A DNA stretch of 64,000 bases from Neorhizobium alkalisoli (GTDB taxonomy: Bacteria > Pseudomonadota > Alphaproteobacteria > Rhizobiales > Rhizobiaceae), in the NCBI RefSeq assembly GCF_002968635.1, contig NZ_PVBN01000009.1, positions 124,001 to 188,000 of the forward strand, read 5' to 3'. Below are positions 27,431-37,022 of this stretch, one piece after another. The notes under the pieces are model-generated. The model saw only the letters and a list, made by a program, of their open reading frames with translations, was not told the DNA's origin and did not search any database. Positions within the stretch are counted from its first letter, which is position 1. Each line of letters starts with the position of its first letter. The position numbers were made by a program, and so were the translations under genes.

Positions 27431-29341
27431 TCAATCCAATAACTGGCGGAGCCGCGTCGCAAGTTCCCTCGCCGTATATGGCTTCTTGAGCCAGCTTCCT
27501 GACTGGGCAAGCTCACGGCCGGCGATGGCAGGCTCGGCATAGCCGGATGTGAACAGGACCTTGATATCCGGTCTCTCCGCCCGCACCTTGTGGGCAAGCT
27601 CGTCGCCCGTGATGCCGCCGGGCATGACCACATCGGTAAAGAGTAACGCAATGTCGTCGTGGCGCTCGAGCTGCTCAAGCGCTTCCGCACCGTTTGCAGC
27701 CTCGATGACCTCATAGCCGAAATCGGTCAGTCGAGAAACGGCGACGCGACGCACCCGCGGATCGTCCTCCACCACAAGGATTTTCTCGGTACCCCCGGGA
27801 ATTGGCGCAGCACGCGAGGTGGCCTCGTTGTTCGAAGCCGCCACCTCCTCCTTCTGGGCGGCGTGCAGGAAAATCCTGACGCTGGTGCCCTGGCCCGGCT
27901 CGCTGTAGAGCTGGATATTGCCGCCCGACTGCTTGGCGAAGCCGTAGACCATGCTGAGGCCAAGGCCGGTACCCGATCCCACTCCCTTCGTCGTAAAGAA
28001 AGGCTCGAACGCCTTTTCCTTTACTTCCGGGCTCATGCCCATGCCGGTATCGGTCACCGAAATCAGGACATAGTCACCGGTCCGCACATGGGGATACATC
28101 TGGGCATAGTCGACATCGAGCTTCGCTCGGGAAATCTCGATCGTCAGCTTGCCGCCCCGCGGCATCGCGTCTCTCGCGTTCAGCGTGAGGTTGAGAAGCG
28201 CGTTCTGCAATTGGGACGCATCGACAAGTGCCTCGTTGGAAGCGCCCGTTACGACGGTCCGGAACTCGATCATTTCCCCAAGCGTGCGACGCAGGAGGTC
28301 CGAGAAACTGGTCACCAGCTGTCCGATGTCGACGAGCTTCGGGTTGAGCGGTTGACGGCGTCCGAACGCCAGCAGTTGTCCGGTCAGCTTGGCTCCATCC
28401 TCGGCAGCGTCCTGAGCTTCGCGTAGCAACACGAGCAGTTTTTCATCCGCCAGCTTGTTTTCGATCATCTCGAGATTGCCGCTGATGACGGTGAGAAGAT
28501 TGTTGAAGTCGTGCGCGAGGCCACCCGTAAGCTGGCCGATCGCTTCCATCTTCTGCGACTGTCGCAGCTCCTCTTCGATCTTGTGACGGCTCGTGAGGTC
28601 GCGGATGAAACCCGTGAAGATCCGTTTTCCGTTGGTATTGGCCTCTCCCACCGCAAGTTCCATTGGAAATACCGACCCATCCTTCCGTTGCCCTGCCACC
28701 ACGCGGCCATATCCGATGATGCGGCGTTCACCCGTCGTAAGGTAACGAGCGAGATAGCCGTCATGAGAACCTCGGTCCGGCTCGGGCATCAGCATCTTGA
28801 CGTTGCGCCCGCACACTTCATCCGACGAATAGCCGAAAAGTCTCTCCGCAGCCGTGCTGAAGGAGGAGATGAGGCCTGCTTCGTCGATGACGACCATCGC
28901 TTCGGGCACCGTGTCCAGGATCGACCGCAGATGCGCCTCTCGCCCCGCAAGATCGGTCTGCACCCTCCGCATATCCGTCACGTCGTTATTGGTCTGGATG
29001 ATGACGGCCTGCTCACTGTTGAGCGCAACCCAGCGGGTTGCGACGAAAATCCGCTGGCCGTTCTTGTGCCGGTGAACAACCTCACCTTCCCAGGAATGTT
29101 TGGCCAGAACCTGTTGCCGGATCGAATCCAGAGGCTCCGGAAATTCCGTCTCCAGCAACTCCTGTACCACCTTTCCGATCGCTTCCTCGGCGGTCCATCC
29201 GTAAAGATTCCTGCATCCAGCGGTCCAGCGGGTGATGACGCCATCCAGACCATGAACGATGAGGTTCGCATCATCGAGAAGACGGGTGACCGCATCGAGT
29301 TCCTTTTCGGTCGTGCTGTCGGTATGCGTATTCGAACTCAT
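27431..29341 (-). CDS. fixL: Hybrid FixL-type heme-PAS histidine kinase with C-terminal receiver domain
   Basis: A 636-residue cytoplasmic sensor with no membrane helix. Order: PAS-A (about 15-125), PAS-B (about 138-250), HisKA with [10 protein letters not shown] (His277), HATPase ([29 protein letters not shown]), receiver (ILVVEDDPR, Asp570 in [16 protein letters not shown]). PAS-B keeps the FixL heme determinants: His193 in [10 protein letters not shown] (Bradyrhizobium FixL His200), Arg199 (Arg206) and Arg213 in IIGYGR (Arg220); His214 of that protein is Arg here. So it is very likely an oxygen sensor. The receiver makes it the hybrid hFixL type, which lacks a FixJ partner. Start: ATG 29341, 22 bases after the fixK stop. 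Confidence 0.88.
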   Translation of the reverse strand: MSSNTHTDSTTEKELDAVTRLLDDANLIVHGLDGVITRWTAGCRNLYGWTAEEAIGKVVQELLETEFPEPLDSIRQQVLAKHSWEGEVVHRHKNGQRIFVATRWVALNSEQAVIIQTNNDVTDMRRVQTDLAGREAHLRSILDTVPEAMVVIDEAGLISSFSTAAERLFGYSSDEVCGRNVKMLMPEPDRGSHDGYLARYLTTGERRIIGYGRVVAGQRKDGSVFPMELAVGEANTNGKRIFTGFIRDLTSRHKIEEELRQSQKMEAIGQLTGGLAHDFNNLLTVISGNLEMIENKLADEKLLVLLREAQDAAEDGAKLTGQLLAFGRRQPLNPKLVDIGQLVTSFSDLLRRTLGEMIEFRTVVTGASNEALVDASQLQNALLNLTLNARDAMPRGGKLTIEISRAKLDVDYAQMYPHVRTGDYVLISVTDTGMGMSPEVKEKAFEPFFTTKGVGSGTGLGLSMVYGFAKQSGGNIQLYSEPGQGTSVRIFLHAAQKEEVAASNNEATSRAAPIPGGTEKILVVEDDPRVRRVAVSRLTDFGYEVIEAANGAEALEQLERHDDIALLFTDVVMPGGITGDELAHKVRAERPDIKVLFTSGYAEPAIAGRELAQSGSWLKKPYTARELATRLRQLLD

Positions 29342-29363
29342 TTTTCTTCCGTGAGTGATGCCG

Positions 29364-30113
29364 CTAGTGGCGGCGACGCTCACCATGATCGTCGAAATCC
29401 CGCCTGTTATCTTCGTATTCATCGCCATCTCCGGCGAGATGCGCAAGGGCGGAGGGCTTTGTAATCCGCAGCGAATGCCGCCCGGCAGCAGCCACGATTC
29501 CTTTGCCCGCCAGTTTCGTGATTGTACGGGAAACCGTCTCGATCGTAAGCCCCAGATAGTCCGCCATGTCCTGACGCGTCATCGGCAAATCGATGATCCG
29601 CTGCAGGGCGCCTTCGGCAAGCGACCGCTTCAACCGCTTCTGGAGGAAACTGCAGACCCGTTCCTCGGCATTCTTGCTGGAGAGAAGAACCATCTGATCC
29701 TGGGCGGCGGCCATTTCGTCGCACACATGGGCCAGCACCCGCGGGCCAAGTTCCGCCGAATCCGCCACGGCCGCGTCGAATGCCTTGCGGGTGAGACGGC
29801 GAACCTTGGAGGGCGTGATCGCCTCCGCGCTATAGAGATAGCTGCCTCTCAAGGAAACACCCACGATGTCTCCGGCATCGAGGAAACCCGTGATGACGCG
29901 GCGTCCGTCCGCTATGATCCGATAGATGCGCAATGTGCCTTCGAGCACATCGAAAACGTGCTTCGCCTGATCGCCTTCGAAGAACAGCGCTTGGCCGGGC
30001 GTCAGATGCTCAGCCGGCTGCTTCGCAAACAGCGTGCGCAGGGAGTTGGGGCCTCTATCGTCAATTGTTGTTGCGAACGCGTCTTTATAAATGCGATTGC
30101 TGGTGAGAAACAT
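29364..30113 (-). CDS. fixK: FixK-type Crp/Fnr transcriptional regulator
   Basis: A 249-residue regulator: a cyclic-nucleotide-fold sensor (residues about 25-140), a dimer helix and a C-terminal winged helix with [24 protein letters not shown], whose E-T-V-S-R is the Fnr/FixK recognition helix for TTGAT-type boxes. There is no N-terminal cysteine cluster, so it is FixK and not the oxygen-sensing FnrN. The ATG at 30113 has a GGAGG site; the longer frame to 30188 lacks one. It is transcribed ahead of the hybrid fixL. Its C-terminal tail is unusually acidic and charged. Confidence 0.85.
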   Translation of the reverse strand: MFLTSNRIYKDAFATTIDDRGPNSLRTLFAKQPAEHLTPGQALFFEGDQAKHVFDVLEGTLRIYRIIADGRRVITGFLDAGDIVGVSLRGSYLYSAEAITPSKVRRLTRKAFDAAVADSAELGPRVLAHVCDEMAAAQDQMVLLSSKNAEERVCSFLQKRLKRSLAEGALQRIIDLPMTRQDMADYLGLTIETVSRTITKLAGKGIVAAAGRHSLRITKPSALAHLAGDGDEYEDNRRDFDDHGERRRH

Positions 30114-30198
30114 GCCCCTGCCTCCGTCTTTCGATAGATGCAGTTGACCGGATCCTGGTAACACGCGAATGCTAGCCCGGTGAAACATGGTTCGATTT

Positions 30199-30214
30199 GG
30201 TAACAGACTGTAAC
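30199..30214 (-). promoter_or_regulatory. K-box-like direct repeat upstream of fixK (putative FxkR site)
   Basis: Read toward fixK, the sequence is GTTACA-GTCT-GTTACC: two 6-base direct repeats with a 4-base spacer, one mismatch from the GTTACA-N4-GTTACA element I recall as the FxkR target (K-box) in Rhizobium etli. It lies 86 bases upstream of the fixK ATG and ends 6 bases before the fxkR ATG on the other strand. Confidence 0.7.
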
Positions 30215-30220
30215 AGGCTC

Positions 30221-30949
30221 ATGGCCCTGCTTTCATCCAATCCCGCTCATATTCTCGTCGTCGATGACGATCCCCGAATCCGTCAGATGCTCATCCGGTA
30301 TTTCGAGGATGAAGGGTATCTCGTAAGCACGGCCGGCGACGGCACCGAAATGAGGGGCCAGCTCCGGCAGAAAGAGATCGACATCATCCTGCTCGATCTT
30401 TCGCTTCCGGGCGGGCAGGACGGTCTTGATCTCGCCCGCGAGGTGAGAAGCCAATCGGATGTGCCGATCATGATGCTGACCGGACGCGACGATGTGGTGG
30501 ACCGGATCATCGGCATCGAGATCGGAGCCGACGATTATATCGCCAAGCCCTTTCATCTGCGCGAGGTGCATGCGCGGCTGAAATCGATCCTGAGGCGCCG
30601 CCAGCCGGGCGTCTCCAAGCCGGAGACGAACGAAGACAAAGTCATCCGATTCGAAGGCTGGAGCCTCAATCTTTCCCGGCGACAGCTGCTGGGGCCGGAG
30701 GGCGCCGAGGTCGATCTGACGACCGGTGAATTCGACATGCTGGCGGCCTTCCTGCAGAACGCGGGCCGGGTGCTGACGCGCGACTTCCTGATGGATTCCA
30801 CCAGGGGGCGGCAGCTCGAAGCTTTTGATCGCACCATCGACGCGCAGATCGTCCGCCTGCGCCGAAAGATCGAGGCGGATGCCAGCAACCCTCAATTGAT
30901 CAAGGCCGTTCGCGGCGTCGGCTATATCTTCACCGGCAAGATCGACTGA
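30221..30949 (+). CDS. fxkR: OmpR/PhoB-type response regulator, FxkR-like
   Basis: A 242-residue response regulator. Its receiver has the acidic pair in HILVVDDDPR, the phospho-acceptor Asp in ILLDLSLPGG, Thr in MLTGRDD and Lys in IAKPFH. The C-terminal winged helix (VDLTTGEFDMLAAFLQNAG, QLIKAVRGVGYIFTG) is OmpR type, so it is not FixJ. Being divergent from fixK-fixL with a K-box between fits FxkR, the partner that relays hybrid FixL signals to fixK in Rhizobium etli. I chose the ATG at 30221; an in-frame TTG at 30197 would place the K-box inside the coding region. Confidence 0.8.
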   Translation: MALLSSNPAHILVVDDDPRIRQMLIRYFEDEGYLVSTAGDGTEMRGQLRQKEIDIILLDLSLPGGQDGLDLAREVRSQSDVPIMMLTGRDDVVDRIIGIEIGADDYIAKPFHLREVHARLKSILRRRQPGVSKPETNEDKVIRFEGWSLNLSRRQLLGPEGAEVDLTTGEFDMLAAFLQNAGRVLTRDFLMDSTRGRQLEAFDRTIDAQIVRLRRKIEADASNPQLIKAVRGVGYIFTGKID

Positions 30950-30992
30950 CGCTCTGCTTGAGGGTTTCCCCACCGGACCGAGGTCGGCGTCG

Positions 30993-31628
30993 TCAACGCG
31001 CCGCCTTGTCCGGGTGTGCCGCGGCAAACGGCGGCAGCTGGGCGCAACGGTCGGCGATTTCCACCAGCCTGCCGAACCCGGAAAGCTCGACCTCCCATCG
31101 TCGCGCGTTGTAAATCTGGGGCACGAGGCAGATGTCGGCCATGGTCGGGCGGTCGCCATGGCAGAACGATCCCGTAGACGGCGAATCCAGCAGTTTTTCA
31201 AACGCACCAAGCCCCTTGTGGATGAATTTCTGCATCCAGGCCTTACGCGTTTCTTCCGCGCCGTCAGTCAAAGACATCACATGCGCCACGACATGCAGAT
31301 TGCAGACCGGGTGGATCTCCATGGCGATGACATAGGACAGCGCCCTCACCCTTTGCCGCCCGACGGGATCGTCAGGCAGGAAGGCTCCTCCACGCGTTTC
31401 ATCGAGATATTCGATCACCGCCAGTGACTGTGTGAGGCTCTGCCCATCGATCTCAAGCACAGGCACCAGACCCTGCGGATTGCGTTTGAGATGTTCTTCT
31501 GACCTGTGCGCCTTTGCGAGCAGGTCGATAGGTACAGTAACAAAAGGTTCGGCCAGCATATTGAGCGCGATACGCAGCCGGTAGCTGGCCGACGAGCGCC
31601 AGTAATCGTAAAGGACGGCGTCTGTCAT
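30993..31628 (-). CDS. maiA: Maleylacetoacetate isomerase (zeta-class GST)
   Basis: A 211-residue glutathione transferase of the zeta class: YDYWRSSASYRLRIALN carries the SSxSxRxR glutathione site, followed by NPQGLVPVLEIDG, SLAVIEYLDE and PTMADICLVPQIYNARR. It isomerises maleylacetoacetate to fumarylacetoacetate in tyrosine and homogentisate breakdown. It is the third gene in the hpd - Rieske - maiA order on this strand; hmgA and fahA lie 3 kb away on the other strand, so the pathway from hydroxyphenylpyruvate to fumarate is complete. Confidence 0.93.
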   Translation of the reverse strand: MTDAVLYDYWRSSASYRLRIALNMLAEPFVTVPIDLLAKAHRSEEHLKRNPQGLVPVLEIDGQSLTQSLAVIEYLDETRGGAFLPDDPVGRQRVRALSYVIAMEIHPVCNLHVVAHVMSLTDGAEETRKAWMQKFIHKGLGAFEKLLDSPSTGSFCHGDRPTMADICLVPQIYNARRWEVELSGFGRLVEIADRCAQLPPFAAAHPDKAAR

Positions 31629-31663
31629 TCGTACCTCGCATATTACATGACGGAGTCCCCAAT

Positions 31664-32035
31664 CTAAGCGCCGATCCGCAGATTGCCATTCGCATCTTCC
31701 GTAACCGGCACCGGATCGAGCCCTTCTGCCGCATCACCCGAAAGACACGCACCGGTCGTCACATCGAAGGCGGCTCCATGCGCCGAACACAGAAACCGCG
31801 CACCATCGGCGGAAAGAACAGAGGCGGAGCGGTAGTCGAGCGGAAGATACTGGTGCGGACAGGCATTGACGAAAGCCTGCACGCAGCCGGACCTTCGCAT
31901 TACCAGAAGCGGAAATGCGCCTCTCTCTGTCTCAACGGTCAGGCAGCGCGCAGCTCCCTCGCCGATCTGCGAGGAAGCACAGACGAGTGCGCCGGGCTCC
32001 GGCGCGCTTTCATAGGAGCGCCACGCATCGCTCAT
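31664..32035 (-). CDS. Rieske [2Fe-2S] ferredoxin-like protein
   Basis: A 123-residue protein with both Rieske motifs: CPHQYLPLDY (Cys-x-His) and CSAHGAAFDVTTGAC (Cys-x2-His), so a [2Fe-2S] cluster can bind. No membrane anchor is seen; it is probably a soluble electron carrier or a small Rieske protein. It sits between hpd and maiA in one operon (36 and 35 base gaps). None of the standard steps of tyrosine degradation needs it, so its partner is unknown. Confidence 0.85.
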   Translation of the reverse strand: MSDAWRSYESAPEPGALVCASSQIGEGAARCLTVETERGAFPLLVMRRSGCVQAFVNACPHQYLPLDYRSASVLSADGARFLCSAHGAAFDVTTGACLSGDAAEGLDPVPVTEDANGNLRIGA

Positions 32036-32071
32036 CTGTCGCGGTTTCCTGTGCCACGGATCATCAGGAAA

Positions 32072-33184
32072 TCACTCGGCTGCATCGACCTTCAGAACCC
32101 CACGCCGGATCTGGTCTTCCTCGATCGACTCGAAGAGCGCCTTGAAATTGCCCTCGCCGAAGCCATCGTCGCCCTTGCGCTGGATGAATTCGAAGAAGAT
32201 CGGGCCGATGACGGTTTTCGAGAAAATCTGGAGCAGGACGCGCGTCTCGCCGCCGCCCACCACACCTTCTCCATCGATAAGGATGCCGCGCCGCTTGAGC
32301 TTGTCGAGCGGCTCCTGGTGATCCTTCACCCGCGACTTCGACTTTTCATAATAGATGTCCGGCGGCCCCGGCATGAATTCGAGGCCGTTGGCAGCGATCG
32401 CATCCGTACTTGCGTAGATATCGTTGCTGGCAACGGCGATATGCTGAATGCCTTCGCCCTTGTATTCGCGCAGATATTCCTCGATCTGGCTGCGATCGTC
32501 CGAGCTTTCGTTGATCGGGATCCGGATCTTGCCGTCCGGTGACGTCAGCGCCCGGCTCGTCAGGCCGGTCATTTTGCCGGCGATATCGAAATAACGGATT
32601 TCGCGGAAATTGAACGTGTCGTGGTAGAACTTGTACCAGGTGTCCATGTTGCCCCGCACGACATTGTGCGTGAGATGATCGAGGTAGTAGAAGCCCACCC
32701 CTTCCGGCGTCGGATTTTCCTCGCCAAGCCACTCGAATTCGCCGGAATAGCAGCTACCTTCGTCGCCATAGGTATCGACGAAGTAGAGCAGCGATCCTCC
32801 GATGCCGATGACGGCTGGTACGTTCAGCGACTTGCCTTCGCCGGTATACTCGGTGGCTCCGAGATCGACTGCCCTTTTGAGAGCATGGTCTGCATCCACC
32901 ACGCGCCAGGCCATGGCGGGCGCGCATGGGCCATGCTGGGCGACGAAGGCCGAAGCGTGGCTATCCGGTTGGCGGTTGAGCAGGTAGTTGACGTCGCCCT
33001 GCCGGTAGAGAACGATGTCCTTTTCGCGGTGTTTTGCGACCGGCGCAAATCCCATTTGCCGGAAGAGGATATCCAGCTTCTCCGGCTCCGGGTGGGCAAA
33101 TTCCACGAATTCGAAGCCGTCAGTGCCTGCAGGATTGGCAGCGCTGATCTCTGCCTTCGGTGCATCATGCGGAAACGGGCCCAT
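32072..33184 (-). CDS. hpd: 4-hydroxyphenylpyruvate dioxygenase
   Basis: A 370-residue Fe(II) dioxygenase that makes homogentisate from 4-hydroxyphenylpyruvate. The iron ligands are visible: His in DHLTHNV, His in GIQHIAVAS and Glu in FFEFIQRKGD, with the C-terminal helix GEGNFKALFESIE closing the site. ATG at 33184 after a GGAGGAG site; the frame extends upstream without a better start. It diverges from an Lrp-type regulator and leads the hpd - Rieske - maiA operon. Confidence 0.95.
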   Translation of the reverse strand: MGPFPHDAPKAEISAANPAGTDGFEFVEFAHPEPEKLDILFRQMGFAPVAKHREKDIVLYRQGDVNYLLNRQPDSHASAFVAQHGPCAPAMAWRVVDADHALKRAVDLGATEYTGEGKSLNVPAVIGIGGSLLYFVDTYGDEGSCYSGEFEWLGEENPTPEGVGFYYLDHLTHNVVRGNMDTWYKFYHDTFNFREIRYFDIAGKMTGLTSRALTSPDGKIRIPINESSDDRSQIEEYLREYKGEGIQHIAVASNDIYASTDAIAANGLEFMPGPPDIYYEKSKSRVKDHQEPLDKLKRRGILIDGEGVVGGGETRVLLQIFSKTVIGPIFFEFIQRKGDDGFGEGNFKALFESIEEDQIRRGVLKVDAAE

Positions 33185-33302
33185 CGCAATTCTCCTCCAT
33201 TGCTTGATGAAGAAAGCTTGCCGCTTTCGGGCTGCAATGTCCTTGCAAAATGCAGCATTTCGACCCATCCTTTGCACGGTTCATGCGCTGGGGAGGGCAG
33301 AC

Positions 33303-33773
33303 ATGCACGAAATTTCCCTGGATACCTTTGACAAGGCCATTCTCAACGCATTGCAGCGCAATGCCGCGCTTACCAATGCCGACCTCGCAGGGATCGTCAA
33401 TCTGTCAGCTTCGCAATGTTCGCGGCGGCGGGCGCGGCTGGAAGCGGACGGCATCATCACCGGATACTCGGCGCAGCTTGCCCCTGAAGCGCTCGGTTTC
33501 GGATTGCGCGCCATCACCCGAGTCAATCTTTCCACCCATAGCGAGAAGAACGCCGAATCTTTTGCAGATTTTCTGTCCCGGCATGATGAGGTTCGCCAGG
33601 CCTATTCCGTTTCGGGAGATGCGGATTACGTGCTCATCATTCTCGCGCGCGACCTTGCCGCCTTTGCAGATTTCATCCACCGCAACCTGCTGCCGCATCC
33701 GCAGGTGGCGCAGGTTCGCTCCGAGATCGTGCTGATGCGTCTCAAGGACGAGCAGGGATTGCCGATCGGCTGA
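33303..33773 (+). CDS. Lrp/AsnC-family transcriptional regulator, probably of hpd
   Basis: A 156-residue Lrp/AsnC protein: N-terminal helix-turn-helix (DKAILNALQRNAALTNADLAGIVNLSASQCSRRRARLEADGII) and a C-terminal RAM effector domain (RQAYSVSGDADYVLIILARD). The ATG at 33303 is 118 bases from the divergent hpd start. Regulators of this class beside hpd usually respond to tyrosine or phenylalanine; that is inference from position. Confidence 0.88.
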   Translation: MHEISLDTFDKAILNALQRNAALTNADLAGIVNLSASQCSRRRARLEADGIITGYSAQLAPEALGFGLRAITRVNLSTHSEKNAESFADFLSRHDEVRQAYSVSGDADYVLIILARDLAAFADFIHRNLLPHPQVAQVRSEIVLMRLKDEQGLPIG

Positions 33774-33799
33774 TTTCGGAAAGCAATAGCAGCTGCGGC

Positions 33800-34234
33800 T
33801 CAATCCATCTTCTTCACCCTCTCCAGGGCGTCCAGGGCGTCGAGAAGTGCCTGCGCGTGGATGCCCAGGGACCGCAGCAGCTTCTCCTCATAGGCAAGCG
33901 CGCTCGGCACGATATTCTCGTAGGCCGTGAGACCCTGGGGCGTCAAAGCCAGCACTTCCTCGCGGCGATCCTCCAGGCTCTCCCGCCGCTTCAGCCAGCG
34001 CCTTTCTTCCAGCGCGCGCACCGCCCGGCTTACCTTGGTCTTGTGCATGAACGAATGCCGGCCAATGGCTTTGGCGCCCATCTCTCCGAACTGGCCAAGC
34101 GTTGCGAGAACCCGCCATTCCGGGATCGTCAGGTCGTAATCGTGGCCATAGATCTCGCGGAATTCCTGCGAGACGACCGTCCCGATGCGGGCAAGCCTGT
34201 AAGGAAGAAAATGCTCCAGCGCGAGTTTTGTCAT
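33800..34234 (-). CDS. MarR-family regulator, probably of homogentisate genes
   Basis: A 144-residue MarR protein: DLTIPEWRVLATLGQFGEMGAKAIGRHSFMHKTKVSRAVRALEERRWLKRRESLEDRREEVLALT is the full winged helix with the DxR wing. It is divergent from hmgA, and a near-perfect inverted repeat lies between the two starts. It probably represses hmgA-fahA and itself until an aromatic acid such as homogentisate binds (inference). Confidence 0.88.
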   Translation of the reverse strand: MTKLALEHFLPYRLARIGTVVSQEFREIYGHDYDLTIPEWRVLATLGQFGEMGAKAIGRHSFMHKTKVSRAVRALEERRWLKRRESLEDRREEVLALTPQGLTAYENIVPSALAYEEKLLRSLGIHAQALLDALDALERVKKMD

Positions 34235-34240
34235 TGTTGA

Positions 34241-34273
34241 TAGTTACAAAATTGACGGTTACCTTTGCAACTA
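34241..34273. promoter_or_regulatory. Putative MarR operator between marR-type gene and hmgA
   Basis: TAGTTACAAA (34241-34250) and TTTGCAACTA (34264-34273) form an inverted repeat matching at 9 of 10 positions, with a 13-base spacer. It fills most of the 60-base gap between the two divergent start codons, so binding there would block both promoters. Confidence 0.6.
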
Positions 34274-34294
34274 ATTTCCGATGGAGGACATGCC

Positions 34295-35644
34295 ATGAAC
34301 ATTCAGCCTTCCGCCTCCCCTGCAGCTGCGGGACAGTCGGCGATCCAGGCCGGTTATATGTCCGGCTTCGGCAACGGCTTCGAGACCGAGGCGCTTACGG
34401 GCGCGCTGCCTCTGGGCAGAAACTCGCCGCAGAAATGCGCCTACGGGCTTTATGCGGAGCAGCTTTCAGGTTCACCCTTCACCGCACCGCGGACAACCAA
34501 TGAACGGTCGTGGCTCTACCGCATCCGGCCCACGGTCGCCCATTGGGGCCGCTTCGAGAAGATCGATCGGGGCCTCTGGCGTACGGCACCGGCGCCCGAA
34601 GCGGAACTTCCGATCGGCCCGCTTCGCTGGGACCCCATTCCCGTTCCCTCCGAGCCGCTTTCCTTCATCGAGGGCATGCGCACCCTGACGACGGCAGGCG
34701 ACGGCGGCGCCAATGCCGGCATGGGCGCTCACGTCTATCTGGTGACCCGCTCCATGGTGGACGAGTATTTTTACAATGCCGACGGGGAAATGCTGTTCGT
34801 GCAACAGCAGGGAGAGCTGCGCCTCTGGACGGAGTTCGGTATCATCGACATCGAGCCCGGCGAGATTGCCGTCATACCGCGCGGCGTGAAGATCCGGGTC
34901 GAATTGCGCGGCAGCTCGGCCCGCGGTTATCTCTGCGAGAACTACGGCGGTGCGTTCACGCTGCCGGAGCGCGGTCCAATCGGTGCCAATTGCATGGCCA
35001 ACCCTCGCGACTTTCTCACGCCGGTGGCGGCCTACGAGGATAAAGACACACCCTCGCGGCTGTTCGTGAAATGGGGCGGCAGCCTCTGGGCCGCCGAGAT
35101 CGAACATTCGCCGCTCGACGTGGTCGCCTGGCACGGCAACTACGCACCTTACAAATACGATCTCCGGCGTTATTCGCCGGTTGGCCCGGTGCTTTACGAT
35201 CATGCCGATCCGTCGATCTTCACCGTCCTGACCTCACCCTCCGAAACTCCCGGCACGGCGAATATCGACTTCGTGCTTTTCTCCGATCGCTGGCTCGTCG
35301 CTGAAAACACTTTCCGCCCGCCGTGGTACCACATGAACGTCATGAGCGAATTCATGGGCCTCGTCTATGGCCAGTACGATGCCAAGACCGGCGGCGGCTT
35401 CGTGCCCGGCGGCGCCTCCCTGCACAATACCATGCTGCCGCATGGGCCTGACGTGGATGCCTTCGAAAGGGCGAGCAATGTCGAACTCAAACCCCACAGG
35501 CTGGAAGGGACGATGGCCTTCATGTTCGAGACGCGCTTTCCCCAGCGGGTGACCACTTTTGCTGCTGAAACTCCATCCTTGCAGAAGGACTACACCGCCT
35601 ACGGCAAGGGGCTGGCGAAACATTTCGATCCGAACAGGCGCTGA
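34295..35644 (+). CDS. hmgA: Homogentisate 1,2-dioxygenase
   Basis: A 449-residue Fe(II) ring-cleaving dioxygenase. Typical stretches are [12 protein letters not shown] at the N-terminus, the iron-site region [17 protein letters not shown] (His and Glu ligands) and [12 protein letters not shown]. It converts homogentisate to maleylacetoacetate. The ATG at 34295 has GGAGGA 7 bases upstream. The fumarylacetoacetase gene follows after 7 bases. Confidence 0.96.
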   Translation: MNIQPSASPAAAGQSAIQAGYMSGFGNGFETEALTGALPLGRNSPQKCAYGLYAEQLSGSPFTAPRTTNERSWLYRIRPTVAHWGRFEKIDRGLWRTAPAPEAELPIGPLRWDPIPVPSEPLSFIEGMRTLTTAGDGGANAGMGAHVYLVTRSMVDEYFYNADGEMLFVQQQGELRLWTEFGIIDIEPGEIAVIPRGVKIRVELRGSSARGYLCENYGGAFTLPERGPIGANCMANPRDFLTPVAAYEDKDTPSRLFVKWGGSLWAAEIEHSPLDVVAWHGNYAPYKYDLRRYSPVGPVLYDHADPSIFTVLTSPSETPGTANIDFVLFSDRWLVAENTFRPPWYHMNVMSEFMGLVYGQYDAKTGGGFVPGGASLHNTMLPHGPDVDAFERASNVELKPHRLEGTMAFMFETRFPQRVTTFAAETPSLQKDYTAYGKGLAKHFDPNRR

Positions 35645-35651
35645 GGCAGAT

Positions 35652-36962
35652 ATGTCCATTCTCGATGAAACACACGCTCCGGAGCGCAGGAGTTTCGTGG
35701 CCACAGCAAACGGTCATCCGGATTTCCCGATCCAGAACTTGCCGATCGGTATCTTCAGCCGCGACGGCGGCGAGCGCCGGAGCGGCATTGCCATCGGCGA
35801 TGCGATTTTCGACATCGGACTTGCGCTGCAGTCTGGCCTTTTCGAAGGAGAGGCGCGAATGGCCGCCGAGGCTGCAGCTGCGCCGGAACTGAATGCGTAT
35901 CTGGCGCTGGGCGCTCCTGCGCGAGTGGCACTCCGCCGCCGGGTCTCGGCCCTACTGGCGGTCGATTGCCCCGAGCAATCGCAGGTTGAAGCCTGCCTTC
36001 ACCCCTCCTCCGATTGTGCCATGCATCTGCCGGCTCGGATCGGCGACTACACCGACTTCTACGTCGGCATCCATCACGCAACGCATGTCGGACGGCTGTT
36101 CCGCCCCGACAGTCCGCTGCTGCCGAACTACAAGCACGTCCCGATCGGTTATCATGGCCGCGCCTCCTCGATACTGGCCTCGGGCACGGCGATCCGCCGG
36201 CCCAACGGCCAGACGAAGGCTGCCGATGCCGACGCGCCGACCTACGGACCGAGCCGCAGGCTGGATTACGAGCTGGAAATCGGCGTTTTCATCGGTCCCG
36301 GCAATTCTCTTGGAGAGCCGATAGCGATCGGCGACGCGGCCGAACATATCGCGGGCTTCTGTCTGCTGAACGACTGGTCGGCGCGCGATATCCAGGCTTG
36401 GGAATATCAGCCGCTTGGCCCCTTCCTCGCCAAGAATTTCGCCTCGACGATCTCCCCTTGGGTAGTCTCGCCCGAGGCGCTGGCACCCTTCCGCATCGCC
36501 CAGACACCGAGGGCGGAAGGCGATCCGCAACCCCTTCCCTATCTGTTCGACGAGAAAGATCAGCGGCAAGGCGCATTCGATCTGGAACTGGAAGCTCTGC
36601 TGGTGACGGAGGCGCTCTCTCAAAAAGGCCTCCCGCCGCATCGGCTCGCGCTGTCGAACACGCAGCATATGTACTGGACGGTGGCGCAGATGATCGCCCA
36701 TCACGCAAGCGGCGGCTGCAATCTGCAGCCGGGCGATCTTCTCGGCTCCGGGACCATATCGGGTCCCGATCTCGCCTCCGCCGGCAGCCTGCTGGAGGCG
36801 ACGGAGGGCGGTAAATCGCCGATACGCCTCGCCTCGGGCGAGGAGCGGCTGTTCCTGGAAGACGGCGACGAGATCATCTTCACGGCTCGCGCCCGCCGCG
36901 AAGGCTACGTCACGATCGGTTTCGGCGCATGCCGGGCGAAGGTGCTGCCTGCCCGGCAATGA
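35652..36962 (+). CDS. fahA: Fumarylacetoacetase
   Basis: A 436-residue hydrolase for the last step of tyrosine breakdown, giving fumarate and acetoacetate. The active-site features are clear: IGDYTDFYVGIHHATHVG (metal Asp and catalytic His), PIGYHGRASS, LDYELEIGVFIG and DWSARDIQAWEYQPLGPF. Start ATG at 35652, 7 bases after hmgA; the frame is open upstream only inside hmgA. It ends the homogentisate operon. Confidence 0.95.
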   Translation: MSILDETHAPERRSFVATANGHPDFPIQNLPIGIFSRDGGERRSGIAIGDAIFDIGLALQSGLFEGEARMAAEAAAAPELNAYLALGAPARVALRRRVSALLAVDCPEQSQVEACLHPSSDCAMHLPARIGDYTDFYVGIHHATHVGRLFRPDSPLLPNYKHVPIGYHGRASSILASGTAIRRPNGQTKAADADAPTYGPSRRLDYELEIGVFIGPGNSLGEPIAIGDAAEHIAGFCLLNDWSARDIQAWEYQPLGPFLAKNFASTISPWVVSPEALAPFRIAQTPRAEGDPQPLPYLFDEKDQRQGAFDLELEALLVTEALSQKGLPPHRLALSNTQHMYWTVAQMIAHHASGGCNLQPGDLLGSGTISGPDLASAGSLLEATEGGKSPIRLASGEERLFLEDGDEIIFTARARREGYVTIGFGACRAKVLPARQ

Positions 36963-37022
36963 CCGAAAACTTTCGATCCGTCAGGTAAATCGCCGTTTCA
37001 GCCTGACAACCCTATTTTAAGA

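Noticed and set aside
30197..30220. Upstream TTG start for the FxkR-like regulator
   Set aside because: It would put the K-box-like repeat inside the coding region, and the receiver domain starts normally from the ATG at 30221.
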